Positions 16,023-23,719 of a stretch of 34,804 nt of DNA are shown here, one piece after another (position 1 is the stretch's first letter; every line of letters begins with the position of its first letter). The position numbers and the translations under genes were made by a program. Under the pieces are notes generated by a model. The model did not search any database and was not told the DNA's origin. It saw only the letters and a list, made by a program, of their open reading frames with translations. Origin of the DNA: a virus. Location: IMG/VR virus record IMGVR_UViG_3300044858_002079, positions 1 to 34,804 of that record; one strand, given 5' to 3'.

Positions 16023-17191
16023 CGAATTGAGTATGTGCCTGATCTCGCTTTCAGTACTTCCATGATCGCGTACCGCGCGGCATCGATGGCGTGATTGTTC
16101 GCATCTTCGGGTTCGTTGGTTGCCGCACCCGCCTTATCCGTCTGCCAGCAATATGACCTTAGTTCGCGTATCAGGTCGATGCTGTCTGATGTGACGAACA
16201 TTCGCAGCCCCTGCATCTTCGCAATGCCTGCCCGAACGCTGTCGGGGCCTTTTACCGTTGGGCGTATCCTGAACCCGTGCCGCCTCAGTTCTTCAATGCT
16301 TTTCGGTTCGGCTGAGTCTGCTATTATCTCGCTGCCCTTCATCCATTGCAGTCGGTTCGCGATGTCGGTATTGATCAGCCCGCGTTCGTACATGACCTGC
16401 CGAAGATACACGTCCGTATCGTTGGCAATAGTGACCTCCACTACCGCTGTCTGGTCGTTTGAGAAACCCCAATCGAGGCCATAGATCCTGCGCCTGAACG
16501 ATTGCGGCACTTCGTCAACCTGTGACCAGTTATTGAACACAACGCCCTGCAATGAGCCGACTTCGCCAAGGCCGTACACGCGCCACCAATTAGACCAATA
16601 TGCAGAGGTCGCGGCACGGTCGCGGGCGGCCTCAATGTCTGCCCGTATGGTTGCGGGCAATGCCTCATTGTCGAGGTAGGTCAGTATCAAGTGTTGCGCA
16701 TCAGGTTGATTCAGCACCTCAGTATGCGCCCAAAATTCAGCGGTCGGGTTGAAGTCGATGTAGATGTCTCCACTCGTCCTGATTGCCAGCTGATAATAGC
16801 TGTCAAAGTCTATGTTGTTCGCTTCATTCATATAGAGGATTTCGCGCCTCGCCCCGCGCAACCTTGCCTCCTGATCGGCACTAAAAAACTCAATGTAGCT
16901 GCCGTTTGTGAACGAGTATGTGAGTAGCGTTCGGTTCCACCCATCTTCGCGCCATCGGTTAGTTGACTGCATGATCTTAGCGAAGTCCTTAATCGCACCC
17001 CTGCGCAAGTGCGGTACCGACTCGCTAACAACGCTTATCTCAGATCGCGGGTGCCGCGCTGCATGGTCTATGAGGACGGCCAATATGCCAAACGTCTTTG
17101 ATGCCGATGTGCCGCCCTGAATGACCTTTTTCCGCGCAGTCAGCCCGCGCAGCTTTCGGATCGCAGTAGTATAGATGAAGTCACTTGTCAC
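16019..17191 (-). CDS. terL: terminase large subunit
   Basis: The product is 390 residues. The ATPase half has Walker A GGTSASKT (26-33) and Walker B ILYMNEAN with the catalytic Glu at 123. The nuclease half has GLDWGFSND (D240), IIADSAEP (D292) and NNHAIDAARY (D370), the acidic triad of the RNase H-like domain. It pumps DNA into the procapsid and cuts it. It is short but has both domains. It overlaps the small subunit by 11 nt and the following glycosyltransferase by 4 nt. Confidence 0.95.
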   Translation of the reverse strand: MTSDFIYTTAIRKLRGLTARKKVIQGGTSASKTFGILAVLIDHAARHPRSEISVVSESVPHLRRGAIKDFAKIMQSTNRWREDGWNRTLLTYSFTNGSYIEFFSADQEARLRGARREILYMNEANNIDFDSYYQLAIRTSGDIYIDFNPTAEFWAHTEVLNQPDAQHLILTYLDNEALPATIRADIEAARDRAATSAYWSNWWRVYGLGEVGSLQGVVFNNWSQVDEVPQSFRRRIYGLDWGFSNDQTAVVEVTIANDTDVYLRQVMYERGLINTDIANRLQWMKGSEIIADSAEPKSIEELRRHGFRIRPTVKGPDSVRAGIAKMQGLRMFVTSDSIDLIRELRSYCWQTDKAGAATNEPEDANNHAIDAARYAIMEVLKARSGTYSIR

Positions 17192-17594
17192 CGAATAGCG
17201 GCTGTTCCGCTTTTACCTCAATCTCTTGCTTATCTGTCAGCCCATTCAACCGCTGAGTGATCGATGGGTTGTACTTGCCAAGTAGCCCGCCTGTGATTTG
17301 ATCGGCCCTTATCTCTTCGCGTATATGTGAACAGATGGTAACAAAGTCATCGTATAGGCCGTCCTTATTAAGAAAATACTGCTTTACCATGCCTCCATTA
17401 TCAAAGCACCAGACATTAAAACCCTCCATCGTGAGGGGTAGTTTTGGGTAATCCTCCACCCGTTCACCATCACGTCCCACGTACTGAACTACGGGCCAGT
17501 CTTTAGCAGCTTCCTTGAGGTGGTCTTTATACCTTGACCACGCTTCGGCAAGTTCGTCTGGGTGTTTGAATGTTCGTGTCGGGTGCATGGTCAC
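17181..17594 (-). CDS. terS: terminase small subunit (GP3_package-like)
   Basis: The product is 137 residues. It carries the pattern of P22 gp3-like DNA-packaging proteins: an N-terminal helix (FKHPDELAEAWSRYKDHLKE), LTMEGFNVWCFDNGG, a helix with SHIREEIRADQITGGLLGKY and NPSITQRLNGLTDKQ near the end. It recognises viral DNA and loads the large subunit. Its ATG overlaps the stop of the acetyltransferase gene (ATGA), tying packaging to the glycan genes. Confidence 0.85.
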   Translation of the reverse strand: MTMHPTRTFKHPDELAEAWSRYKDHLKEAAKDWPVVQYVGRDGERVEDYPKLPLTMEGFNVWCFDNGGMVKQYFLNKDGLYDDFVTICSHIREEIRADQITGGLLGKYNPSITQRLNGLTDKQEIEVKAEQPLFGDK

Positions 17595-18217
17595 TTCACT
17601 CTTTTAGCGGGTACCCCAACGTAAGTACCCGCCTCGGTTATGTCGCTCAGTACCACCGCGCCCATGCCTATAACAACATCGGGCGCAATGCTCACTTTCT
17701 CTTTGATCGATGCGTTCGTGCCGATGTTGACCCGATCGCCAATGGTCACGTTTCCGCTTATGTTCACGCCTGGGGCAATCGTCACGCAATTCCCGATGGT
17801 GCAATCGTGCCCGATGGTAGCGTTCAGGTTGACGTGTACGTGTTGCCCGATCTTGACGTTGGTGGTAATGACAGCTCCAGCACAGATGATTGAGCCGTTT
17901 CCGATTGTCACGGTGTCGCGGTCGAGTATCTGAGCGGACGGGTGCATGATCGTGCAGAAGTCCATTTTCCACGGCCACCATCCGAGGCGGTCGGATAATT
18001 CTTTTCTGACCTGAGTATCACCGATGGCAATGACCGCCTCGAATTTATATGACTCAAGCTCGGCTATTGACCGCACGTCACCGCCCGCGTACTGAGCATC
18101 GGAAAAGAACGCTATCTCCCGTTGCGTGCCGTAGTTCACAAGTTGGCCCAACGCATGAAAGTATGCCTCACGACCGAACCCGCCAGCCCCGATTATCGCG
18201 ATGCCCCTCATGCCCAT
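17591..18217 (-). CDS. NeuD/PglD-like sugar O- or N-acetyltransferase
   Basis: The product is 208 residues. The N-terminal domain has the nucleotide-fold motif GAGGFGREAY (10-19), characteristic of the NeuD/PglD family. Residues about 95-205 are a left-handed beta-helix of hexapeptide repeats (IGNGSIICAGAVITTNVKIG, IGDRVNIGTNASIKEKVSIA) ending in VGVPAKRVK. Such enzymes transfer an acetyl group from acetyl-CoA to a sugar. The start may be the first ATG (18217) or the second (18211), which overlaps the previous stop as ATGA. Family identity is strong, the acceptor sugar is unknown. Confidence 0.88.
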   Translation of the reverse strand: MGMRGIAIIGAGGFGREAYFHALGQLVNYGTQREIAFFSDAQYAGGDVRSIAELESYKFEAVIAIGDTQVRKELSDRLGWWPWKMDFCTIMHPSAQILDRDTVTIGNGSIICAGAVITTNVKIGQHVHVNLNATIGHDCTIGNCVTIAPGVNISGNVTIGDRVNIGTNASIKEKVSIAPDVVIGMGAVVLSDITEAGTYVGVPAKRVK

Positions 18218-18849
18218 TTTTCGTAAATGTGATTCATGTCTGTGCGCCCGTTTCCGTGAAGGATGGCGGGTGTAGTCTTCGTCACGTTGTTAACGAGTAG
18301 CTGCCCGTTAAAGCTAAAGTCAGTCGGTTCGCTATGGGCGATACATTGGAACAGGTCGCATCGGGTGTCGAGCTTTATAGGCAGCCCGTCCTCTTTGGCC
18401 TTTAGATATGCCTCCATCGCCTCTGCCTGACCGTTCGCCTCGTTTGGCAGGCGGTTCAGGCCGTAGCGGTCGAAAAACTCAATCAGCGCATCGAGTGGCC
18501 CACCATAACCGCCATTGTTCAGGTATCGCCACGGTGACTTAAAAGCGTTTCCGTACTTGTACCGTTTCGCCACTTCAGGATGTGGGTAGCAGGCCTTTTC
18601 AGCCGACCACGTGAGAATGGACGGAAAGTCGAACGTCCTTTGGCAGAACGTGTCGCCACCATCGGAGTAGATCGCGTGAGTGTGGCCCGATACGGCTCGC
18701 TTGTAACAGGCGTAAAGGCGTTTCATCGCATCACCATTGCCTCTGAATGGGTCGGTCAGTACGGCCACCTCGTAACCGTGCCGCTCAAACGACTTCACCA
18801 TTTGGCGGGTCTGATCGTTCGGCTGATAGATTGCTGTGATTACTACCAT
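18208..18849 (-). CDS. PLOD/GT25-like glycosyltransferase
   Basis: The product is 213 residues. The motifs fit the glycosyltransferase domain of the procollagen galactosyl/glucosyltransferase group found in many phages: LTDPFRGNGDAMKRLYACYK, the metal-binding-like YSDGGDTF (61-68), LNNGGYGGP (110-118), LDTRCDLFQ (160-168) and HGNG (198-201). In this family the last motifs bind the donor and metal. It would hydroxyl-glycosylate a protein or glycan acceptor. It overlaps both neighbours by 7-10 nt in the glycan operon. Confidence 0.8.
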   Translation of the reverse strand: MVVITAIYQPNDQTRQMVKSFERHGYEVAVLTDPFRGNGDAMKRLYACYKRAVSGHTHAIYSDGGDTFCQRTFDFPSILTWSAEKACYPHPEVAKRYKYGNAFKSPWRYLNNGGYGGPLDALIEFFDRYGLNRLPNEANGQAEAMEAYLKAKEDGLPIKLDTRCDLFQCIAHSEPTDFSFNGQLLVNNVTKTTPAILHGNGRTDMNHIYEKWA

Positions 18850-19601
18850 GTTGAAGGTTCAAAGATAGAACGCGATCCGTTACGGTAAGCGTCTTTGAGT
18901 CGGTTGTATTCGGCCATGTCCTCGCCCGCGTGCTTTTCCTTCCACCCCTGATAATGTGTTGCGCCCGTGTCGATGTGGTCAATTCTGATGTGAGGCATGA
19001 AAGCGTTTGAGTAGCCTGCGACCTGTGAGCGAACAGCGGCCAGGCTGTCATCGAACCCGTACATTCGAGGCTGATACAGGTAGCCGATCTTGTCAAGTAG
19101 TGCCCCGTTGAACATCTGACAGGTTCCCATTACGTGATTCACGTATTCGATGGTGACTCCCGATGGCGATGTGGCGATTGTTGACCGATAAAATGGATCG
19201 GGGTGGTCTGGACGTTCCAGTAGGTCAATGCGCTTGAGTCCGAGTATACCGATAGTCGGCACCTCGTTAATGAGGTCGGCCATTTCTTGCACCCACGTCT
19301 CGGAGTGAATGACAACATCGTTATCCATCTTGATAGCGTGTTGCCCTTTCTTTCGCTGAGTCCACCCAATGTTGACGGCCTTTGCCGTGCCGATATTCTC
19401 AGGTAGGCGAACGTAGTTGATTCGCCCGCAACGCTCCTGTTGCCGAAGGAATCGGCTTGTCTCATCGCATGATCCGTTATCAATGACCCACGGCACTATA
19501 CCAGTCGGGTAGATTGACTCTTGCAGCGTTCTGATGGTGTATGCCGTCCGACCGTTTTCTTCGGTGTCGTGGACGGCCATCGCAATTAGTGGTGATGTCA
19601 T
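18843..19601 (-). CDS. GT2 family glycosyltransferase
   Basis: The product is 252 residues from the ATG at 19599-19601, which overlaps the previous stop as ATGA; the open frame extends 18 codons further up but runs into the preceding gene. The GT-A core is visible: PLIAMAVHDTEENGRTAYTI, the VIDNGSCDET motif (39-48), LPENIGTAKAVNIGW, and the DND metal motif (93-95). Later HVMGTCQMFNGALLDKIGY and MYGFDDSLAAVR match the acceptor-side region, with a probable catalytic Asp. It transfers a sugar from a nucleotide donor; the product is unknown. Confidence 0.85.
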   Translation of the reverse strand: MTSPLIAMAVHDTEENGRTAYTIRTLQESIYPTGIVPWVIDNGSCDETSRFLRQQERCGRINYVRLPENIGTAKAVNIGWTQRKKGQHAIKMDNDVVIHSETWVQEMADLINEVPTIGILGLKRIDLLERPDHPDPFYRSTIATSPSGVTIEYVNHVMGTCQMFNGALLDKIGYLYQPRMYGFDDSLAAVRSQVAGYSNAFMPHIRIDHIDTGATHYQGWKEKHAGEDMAEYNRLKDAYRNGSRSIFEPSTW

Positions 19602-19840
19602 TCGCAGTTGAGTATTACGCGGGCCATGTGCTGAACGCATCCTCCGCACGTCCATGTTATTATCATTTTCCAGTCAACATGATGCGCCACCTTTTCAAGT
19701 TCAAGGCGCGTCTCGTGCGACACGAAACCGCTGAACCCACCCGCTTTCATTTGCTCTAGCATGGTTCGGTGTCGGTTAATGATCTCCTTGTGTTCGTCAG
19801 AATAGGCCAAAGCGGTATGTGATTTGACGGGCCAAAACAA
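19598..19840 (-). CDS. small Cys-motif protein, unknown
   Basis: The frame gives up to 80 residues from a TTG at 19838-19840; a later start near LAYSDEHKEIINRHR is possible, and the first ATG is well inside. The N-terminal half is helical (DEHKEIINRHRTMLEQMKAG) and the C-terminal end has CGGC, suggesting metal or disulfide binding. I recall small proteins of this shape (helix, then C-x-x-C, then a helix) among Bacteroidota phage genes. It overlaps its upstream neighbour by 44 nt if the TTG is used. Confidence 0.5.
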   Translation of the reverse strand: MFWPVKSHTALAYSDEHKEIINRHRTMLEQMKAGGFSGFVSHETRLELEKVAHHVDWKMIITWTCGGCVQHMARVILNCE

Positions 19841-20057
19841 CTAAGCCCGCGTAAATGATCGGTGTGGGTAGAAATTGAAACGCCCCCGCAAGCCCAAGCC
19901 AAAATGCCATGCACAGGCCGCAGTCAAACGGCTTTACCCGTTTAAGGCCAGTCATTACTTTGATGGCGGCAACTGGGAACGCAAAGAACGCAACAGCCAC
20001 CTCCGCGAGTGATGCGGCCCCGACAATGTTAAAGATCAATTCTAACTCGTAGCTCAT
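19797..20057 (-). CDS. small membrane protein with C-x-x-C
   Basis: The product is 86 residues with two or three predicted membrane segments (FNIVGAASLAEVAVAFFAFP, then MAFWLGLAGAFQFL and IIYAGLVVLARQI). PFDCGLC lies between them. A small membrane protein of this form next to a sigma-like gene is familiar to me from Bacteroidota phages, with no known function. It overlaps the sigma-like gene by 29 nt. Confidence 0.6.
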   Translation of the reverse strand: MSYELELIFNIVGAASLAEVAVAFFAFPVAAIKVMTGLKRVKPFDCGLCMAFWLGLAGAFQFLPTPIIYAGLVVLARQITYRFGLF

Positions 20058-20475
20058 TTCTGATGCGTTTCATGTCATTATCAACGGCTGATGGCGGTAT
20101 GCCTATGGCCGTTGCAACTGCTCGATTCGATCCTAGTTTCTCTTTCAAAAGTATCAACTCGCGGTCATACCAGTACAATGTTGACAGGTCGGGTAGTTCG
20201 ATGGGTGTTTCTGTTTCCTGTTCAATGTCTCCAAGCTCGGCCATGAGTTCAATCCTCGCACGTTTCTGCTGCATCTTTCGTGCAACGTGATGCGCCACTC
20301 TGAATGACCACGGTATGATATACGGTTCGATGCGTTCAATGTTCGTGTCGGTCTGTTCGCATAACACGAGGGCGACCTGTTGAATGATGTCGTCAACATT
20401 TGATCGGTCGAGGTGTCGGGCGTATTCGCGTAACGGCCTATGGTTGACGATGATGCAGCAAAGACGTTCGCGCAT
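20029..20475 (-). CDS. sigma-70-like/HTH transcription factor
   Basis: The product is 148 residues. An N-terminal region-2-like part (NVDDIIQQVALVLCEQTDTN, then WSFRVAHHVARKMQQKRARI) is followed by a linker and a C-terminal helix-turn-helix (WYDRELILLKEKLGSNRAVA, TAIGIPPSAVDNDMKRIRNE), the layout of small sigma-factor-like proteins. Bacteroidota phages often carry such a gene just before the late genes, and here it precedes the glycan, terminase and virion operon, so it is a candidate late activator. Region 2 is divergent, so it could also be an adaptor rather than a true sigma factor. Confidence 0.6.
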   Translation of the reverse strand: MRERLCCIIVNHRPLREYARHLDRSNVDDIIQQVALVLCEQTDTNIERIEPYIIPWSFRVAHHVARKMQQKRARIELMAELGDIEQETETPIELPDLSTLYWYDRELILLKEKLGSNRAVATAIGIPPSAVDNDMKRIRNELRVRIDL

Positions 20476-20555
20476 ATCGCCAAAAGTACAACGACCACCA
20501 CGAATGCGACAAGTGCCGCCATCAGGATTCGGTCTTGCGGGTCGTGGTGGATCAT
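20154..20555 (-). CDS. possible membrane peptide overlapping the sigma-like gene
   Basis: An ATG at 20553-20555 overlaps the previous stop as ATGA and opens a frame starting MIHHDPQDRILMAALVAFVV with a strong membrane helix through about residue 35. The first 80 nt fill the only gap between two genes. The rest of the frame (to 133 residues) lies inside the sigma-like gene and has no recognisable features. Either a full overlapping gene or a short coupling membrane peptide is possible. Confidence 0.35.
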   Translation of the reverse strand: MIHHDPQDRILMAALVAFVVVVVLLAICANVFAASSSTIGRYANTPDTSTDQMLTTSFNRSPSCYANRPTRTLNASNRISYRGHSEWRITLHERCSRNVRGLNSWPSLETLNRKQKHPSNYPTCQHCTGMTAS

Positions 20556-20788
20556 TCTCCTCTGCTCATTAGGTTAGGCCACCCAGCGGGCTTGCGTTTG
20601 ACCGTCAGACCTCGGCTGGTCACTATCTCGATGTCTTTACCCTTTAGGTGCGCCTGCACGTAGTCCGCTGAGTAACATTGCGAAGGTAGCCTGTTCGAGC
20701 GATAGAAACCATCGTTGCGAAGGGTGAACACGTCACCTGCTTTTATCAGACCTTGCGGGTCTACGTTTTTGTTGATTACGATTGTCAT
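20552..20788 (-). CDS. hypothetical protein
   Basis: The product is 78 residues, starting MTIVINKNVDPQGLIKAGDV, with a basic C-terminal half (VTSRGLTVKRKPAGWPNL). The pattern of short strands suggests a small beta-barrel. No family is recognised. It overlaps its upstream neighbour, the DnaA-domain gene, by 4 nt. Confidence 0.6.
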   Translation of the reverse strand: MTIVINKNVDPQGLIKAGDVFTLRNDGFYRSNRLPSQCYSADYVQAHLKGKDIEIVTSRGLTVKRKPAGWPNLMSRGE

Positions 20789-21159
20789 TGGTCAATGATT
20801 GATTGGTAAATTTCGAACATCAGATTGACGAATCCGTCCTCCGTGTCGAGGTGGTCGGTCACGGCCTTTCGCGCATAGATGACCGTTGTATGATCTCGGT
20901 CGAATCTACGCCCAATTTCTGTGAGGTTAAGCGGTGTCATGCTGAACATTAGGGCCTGAGCTATCTGCCTGGCCGTTACGTCACACGACCTGCGAGACTC
21001 CGACCTCATGTCTTCCTCACTTATCATGGTGTGATGCGACACGGCCCACAATATCCGCTCCTCCATCGTGACTGGGATCGACCCATAGACCTGTTCTGGT
21101 CGATATATCACTGGCCCTTCGTAGTGATAGGTTCTTGCGGTGTTGTGCGTACGTGCCAT
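20785..21159 (-). CDS. DnaA domain IV-like DNA-binding protein
   Basis: The product is 124 residues. Residues about 55-110 (RRSCDVTARQIAQALMFSMT, NLTEIGRRFDRDHTTVIYAR) match the DnaA C-terminal DnaA-box-binding domain, including the RDHTTV signature (88-93) and the helix-turn-helix before it. The DnaA ATPase domain is absent, and residues 1-50 are a different short region. It could bind DnaA boxes in the phage origin to recruit the replisome, or compete with host DnaA. Domain identity is well supported, the role is inference. Confidence 0.78.
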   Translation of the reverse strand: MARTHNTARTYHYEGPVIYRPEQVYGSIPVTMEERILWAVSHHTMISEEDMRSESRRSCDVTARQIAQALMFSMTPLNLTEIGRRFDRDHTTVIYARKAVTDHLDTEDGFVNLMFEIYQSIIDQ

Positions 21160-21189
21160 GTAGGTAGTCTCGTTGGTGGGTGTCCAATT

Positions 21190-21300
21190 TCATTGAATGA
21201 AGTAGGTTGCGTAGATCATTGACATTGCTACTATGGCACCGACCACGATTGCCGCGTGTCCGACCACTTGGCAGAGTCGCAAGTATGCGCGCTCAATCAT
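21190..21300 (-). CDS. 36-residue membrane peptide
   Basis: The ATG at 21298-21300 lies one base after the stop of the upstream gene. The frame reads MIERAYLRLCQVVGHAAIVV, then GAIVAMSMIYATYFIQ and a TGA at 21190-21192. One membrane helix spans residues 12-32 with a charged N-terminus. It fills the gap between two genes and is too short for usual gene callers. Function unknown. Confidence 0.5.
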   Translation of the reverse strand: MIERAYLRLCQVVGHAAIVVGAIVAMSMIYATYFIQ

Positions 21301-21301
21301 T

Positions 21302-21661
21302 TCACCCATTGCGTTTTTGGTTTGAAGTTGCGGACGGCTTCGGCTTCTTGTCACCGTTTATAGCCCAGTCCTGATAGGCTTGAAGTGTGCCATACTTGTT
21401 TCTGACGTATGCCCGCGAAAGGATGTCTGAGAGGTGGGCGTTGGTGTCTGAGAGATTCTTGTTTGCGGCTTTTAAGTCTTCAAAGCGTGCGACCATTACA
21501 TCTCGGCAATCCTCAAAGAACTTGGCCGCTCCCTCCGCTTTCTCGGCCTCGTCTTTTTCAAGTTGCCACAGGTATGCGAGTACGGCACACCCGATTGATA
21601 CGAACGCACCGTAAAAGATTAAGGTGTAAACGGTGGCGGGGTCGGTGATGAATTGTGTCAT
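21302..21661 (-). CDS. membrane-anchored coiled-coil protein
   Basis: The start at 21661 (MTQFITDPATVYTLIFYGAF) is preferred to the open frame from 21727, because promoter-like element A lies between. The product is 119 residues: a membrane helix at about 11-33, a coiled coil (about 38-80) with many Ala, Lys and Glu, and a basic C-terminal tail. It could be a spanin-like or host-takeover membrane protein. No family is recognised. Confidence 0.6.
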   Translation of the reverse strand: MTQFITDPATVYTLIFYGAFVSIGCAVLAYLWQLEKDEAEKAEGAAKFFEDCRDVMVARFEDLKAANKNLSDTNAHLSDILSRAYVRNKYGTLQAYQDWAINGDKKPKPSATSNQKRNG

Positions 21662-21696
21662 TTCGCGTTTCTCAAAAGGGTTCGTTGTTGACGGTG

Positions 21697-21753
21697 TAAA
21701 GGTGCGGCAAGCAATTTCAGACCACATTAAAAACGGATTAAAATGTGATTAAA
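21697..21753 (-). promoter_or_regulatory. promoter-like element A (phased TTTnAT array)
   Basis: On the minus strand TTTAAT begins at 21753, 21742 and 21731, exactly 11 bp apart, followed by 25 nt and then TTTA (21697-21700; the other four members have TTTG). The first block overlaps the stop codon of the gene ending at 21749. The next start (21661) is 36 nt downstream. One of five elements with the same geometry. Confidence 0.6.
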
Positions 21754-21991
21754 GTTGGCTATTAGGTTGATTGTCAGCGGTTGAATTTGCAATCTGCATC
21801 CGTTTAACGCGGTCATGCGGCATCCACCACACTTCTCCGGTCTCAACATCCATGACCTTTTGCATGTGCGGGTCGGTCTGAGTGCCTGTCACTCTGAACG
21901 TCCGACCGTTGGCTGTGAAGGGTTTAAGGCTGATCTCCAAGTGTCGAAGGTGGTCAGGTGTTGGCGGTATGTATGGCCTCTTTGAACTCAT
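21749..21991 (-). CDS. hypothetical protein
   Basis: The product is 80 residues, beginning MSSKRPYIPPTPDHLRHLEI, with a beta-rich middle (FTANGRTFRVTGTQTDP) and VETGEVWWMPHDRVKRM. It may be a small beta-barrel. It overlaps the VRR-NUC gene by 38 nt and ends in promoter-like element A. No function recognised. Confidence 0.55.
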   Translation of the reverse strand: MSSKRPYIPPTPDHLRHLEISLKPFTANGRTFRVTGTQTDPHMQKVMDVETGEVWWMPHDRVKRMQIANSTADNQPNSQL

Positions 21992-22286
21992 CGAATGATC
22001 GGATAATTATGTACTCGCATCCCACCGCCTCAGCCACTCGTTGCCACTCAATCTGAGCGGGTGCCTGCCTGCCACCATCTGTTTTTAACTCGATGCACAG
22101 CGGGGGCTTGTTCGCCCGCAGGTAGATCATGTCGCTTACCCCTGCGACCATGCCCATCGCCTTCAATCGCGCACCGTCTATCTTGTTGCGCGGGGTGTTG
22201 TGTACCATGAATAATCGGCCTCGTTCGTTTGGTCGCGTGTTCCAATGCCACATAAAGCACTCCGCTTGTAATTTATCCTCGCTCAT
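21954..22286 (-). CDS. VRR-NUC domain nuclease
   Basis: The ATG at 22284-22286 overlaps the helicase stop as ATGA; the open frame upstream of it is a shadow of the helicase. The product is 110 residues and holds a complete VRR-NUC core: KLQAECFMWHWNTRP, GMVAGVSDM with D52, IELK (65-68) with the catalytic Glu-x-Lys, and the APAQIEW (Q78) motif with VRR-type QxxxxW spacing. Such stand-alone enzymes cut branched DNA. The coupling to the helicase suggests a role in fork or recombination processing. Confidence 0.85.
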   Translation of the reverse strand: MSEDKLQAECFMWHWNTRPNERGRLFMVHNTPRNKIDGARLKAMGMVAGVSDMIYLRANKPPLCIELKTDGGRQAPAQIEWQRVAEAVGCEYIIIRSFDEFKEAIHTANT

Positions 22287-23719
22287 TTCAATGTGTAATC
22301 TGTGTATGTGCAGTCGGCCATTTCTTGCTCCTGGCGATATACCCACCCGCGTGAGTATTTGAAGATTTCGCCGTAACGCCTTATTCCTTCGCGGCCCATA
22401 GACCGCGCAACCCTCCAACAGAAAGACGGCTTGTAACGCTTGCTCAGTTGAACCCGTGCAAGTTCCTCAATGGTCAGGCTGCTAATCTTTCGTCCTATCA
22501 GGTCATTGGGTATTTTTGGCCCTACTTCGACCATTTGACCTTGCTCCAATTCTTTTACCTCAAATGGGAACACGTATTCACAATAACGGCAAGTGCGGGC
22601 CGATGCGAACACTAACGCCTGACACGATGGGCACTCTTTAACGGGTGCCGCGCGTTCGGCCTTTTTTCTTGGCGGCGCGATAGTCCATCGCCTTGCCTCC
22701 GCCCAAAGGCCGTGCTGATCGTGATTCATTCCGAAGTCAAGGACGGTGAACTCCGACTTAACCCCGTCAATCACCCGCGACCCTCTACCGCAGCATTGAA
22801 GCCACAGGGGAAGTGATTTCGTGGCGCGGTTCATGACCACGCACTCAATCGTAGGCTCATCGTATCCCGTGGTCAATATCCCGCAGTTGTTCAGAACTTG
22901 AAACGCCCCTTGCCTGAACGCGGATAGTATCATGTCACGTTCGGGCTTTGGCGTTTCGGATGTCACGCACTCCGATGATATGCCAGCGTCACGGAACGCA
23001 TTGGTCATGTTGACCGTGTGGGCTATGTTGACATTGAATACGATAGTCTTTTTGCCCGATGCGCGCTTCTGCCAGTTATCAATTACACCATCGAACAGGC
23101 TCTGTTTGTTGTAGTGACCAAACAGACTCTCATCGGTGTACTCTCCCGCCTTCGTTTCAAGGTCTGACAGGTCTTGCACCATTTGAAACGGGCGGCACGT
23201 TGCGAGGTATCCTGAGTCAACAAGCTCTGGAATATCGATGTTCGCCACGATGTTCGTGTAGTACTTGTAAAAGTGTTTCCCGACAGGTGTTGCCGTTGCT
23301 CCAATTACCCGTGCATCACGCCAATGCTCAATAATCGGATTGAAGTTCGCCTTATGCGCCTCGTCAATGATGATCAGGTCGGGATTGTATTCGCCCATCT
23401 TCGGGAGCCTTCGTTTGACCGTTTCGACCATTCCAACGCTTATCAATGCGCGATGGTCGAATGCCTTTCTACCCGCCTCGATGCGCTGTGGGTTTACACC
23501 GACACGTCCCAACGCTCCGAACGTCTGACCGAATAGCTCAACCCGATCGGTCAGAACAAGGGTTTTCGTTCCGCGAATGGTAGCAAGTCGAACCATTTCT
23601 GAAAATACTACGGTTTTCCCCGCGCCCGTTGGCAGACAAAGCACCTGCCTCCTGTGCTGCCCAAAACCTGAACGCAGTTCAGCGATGGCCTCTGATTGGT
23701 ATGGTCGAAGGTGAATCAT
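22283..23719 (-). CDS. SF2 DEAD/DEAH helicase with zinc ribbon
   Basis: The product is 478 residues. Helicase motifs are in order: Walker A TGAGKT (31-36), DEAH (119-122), ATATP (141-145), and motif VI QCCGRGSR (308-315). After the core come paired cysteines CPSC (363-366) and CRYC (377-380), a zinc ribbon, then a basic C-terminal tail. It should remodel replication forks or recombination intermediates with ATP. It starts at the low edge of the candidate origin and is coupled to the VRR-NUC nuclease. Confidence 0.9.
   Translation of the reverse strand: MIHLRPYQSEAIAELRSGFGQHRRQVLCLPTGAGKTVVFSEMVRLATIRGTKTLVLTDRVELFGQTFGALGRVGVNPQRIEAGRKAFDHRALISVGMVETVKRRLPKMGEYNPDLIIIDEAHKANFNPIIEHWRDARVIGATATPVGKHFYKYYTNIVANIDIPELVDSGYLATCRPFQMVQDLSDLETKAGEYTDESLFGHYNKQSLFDGVIDNWQKRASGKKTIVFNVNIAHTVNMTNAFRDAGISSECVTSETPKPERDMILSAFRQGAFQVLNNCGILTTGYDEPTIECVVMNRATKSLPLWLQCCGRGSRVIDGVKSEFTVLDFGMNHDQHGLWAEARRWTIAPPRKKAERAAPVKECPSCQALVFASARTCRYCEYVFPFEVKELEQGQMVEVGPKIPNDLIGRKISSLTIEELARVQLSKRYKPSFCWRVARSMGREGIRRYGEIFKYSRGWVYRQEQEMADCTYTDYTLK

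Noticed and set aside
22287-22418. Upstream extension of the VRR-NUC gene
   Set aside because: It lies wholly inside the helicase gene; the ATGA-coupled start at 22286 gives the complete domain.
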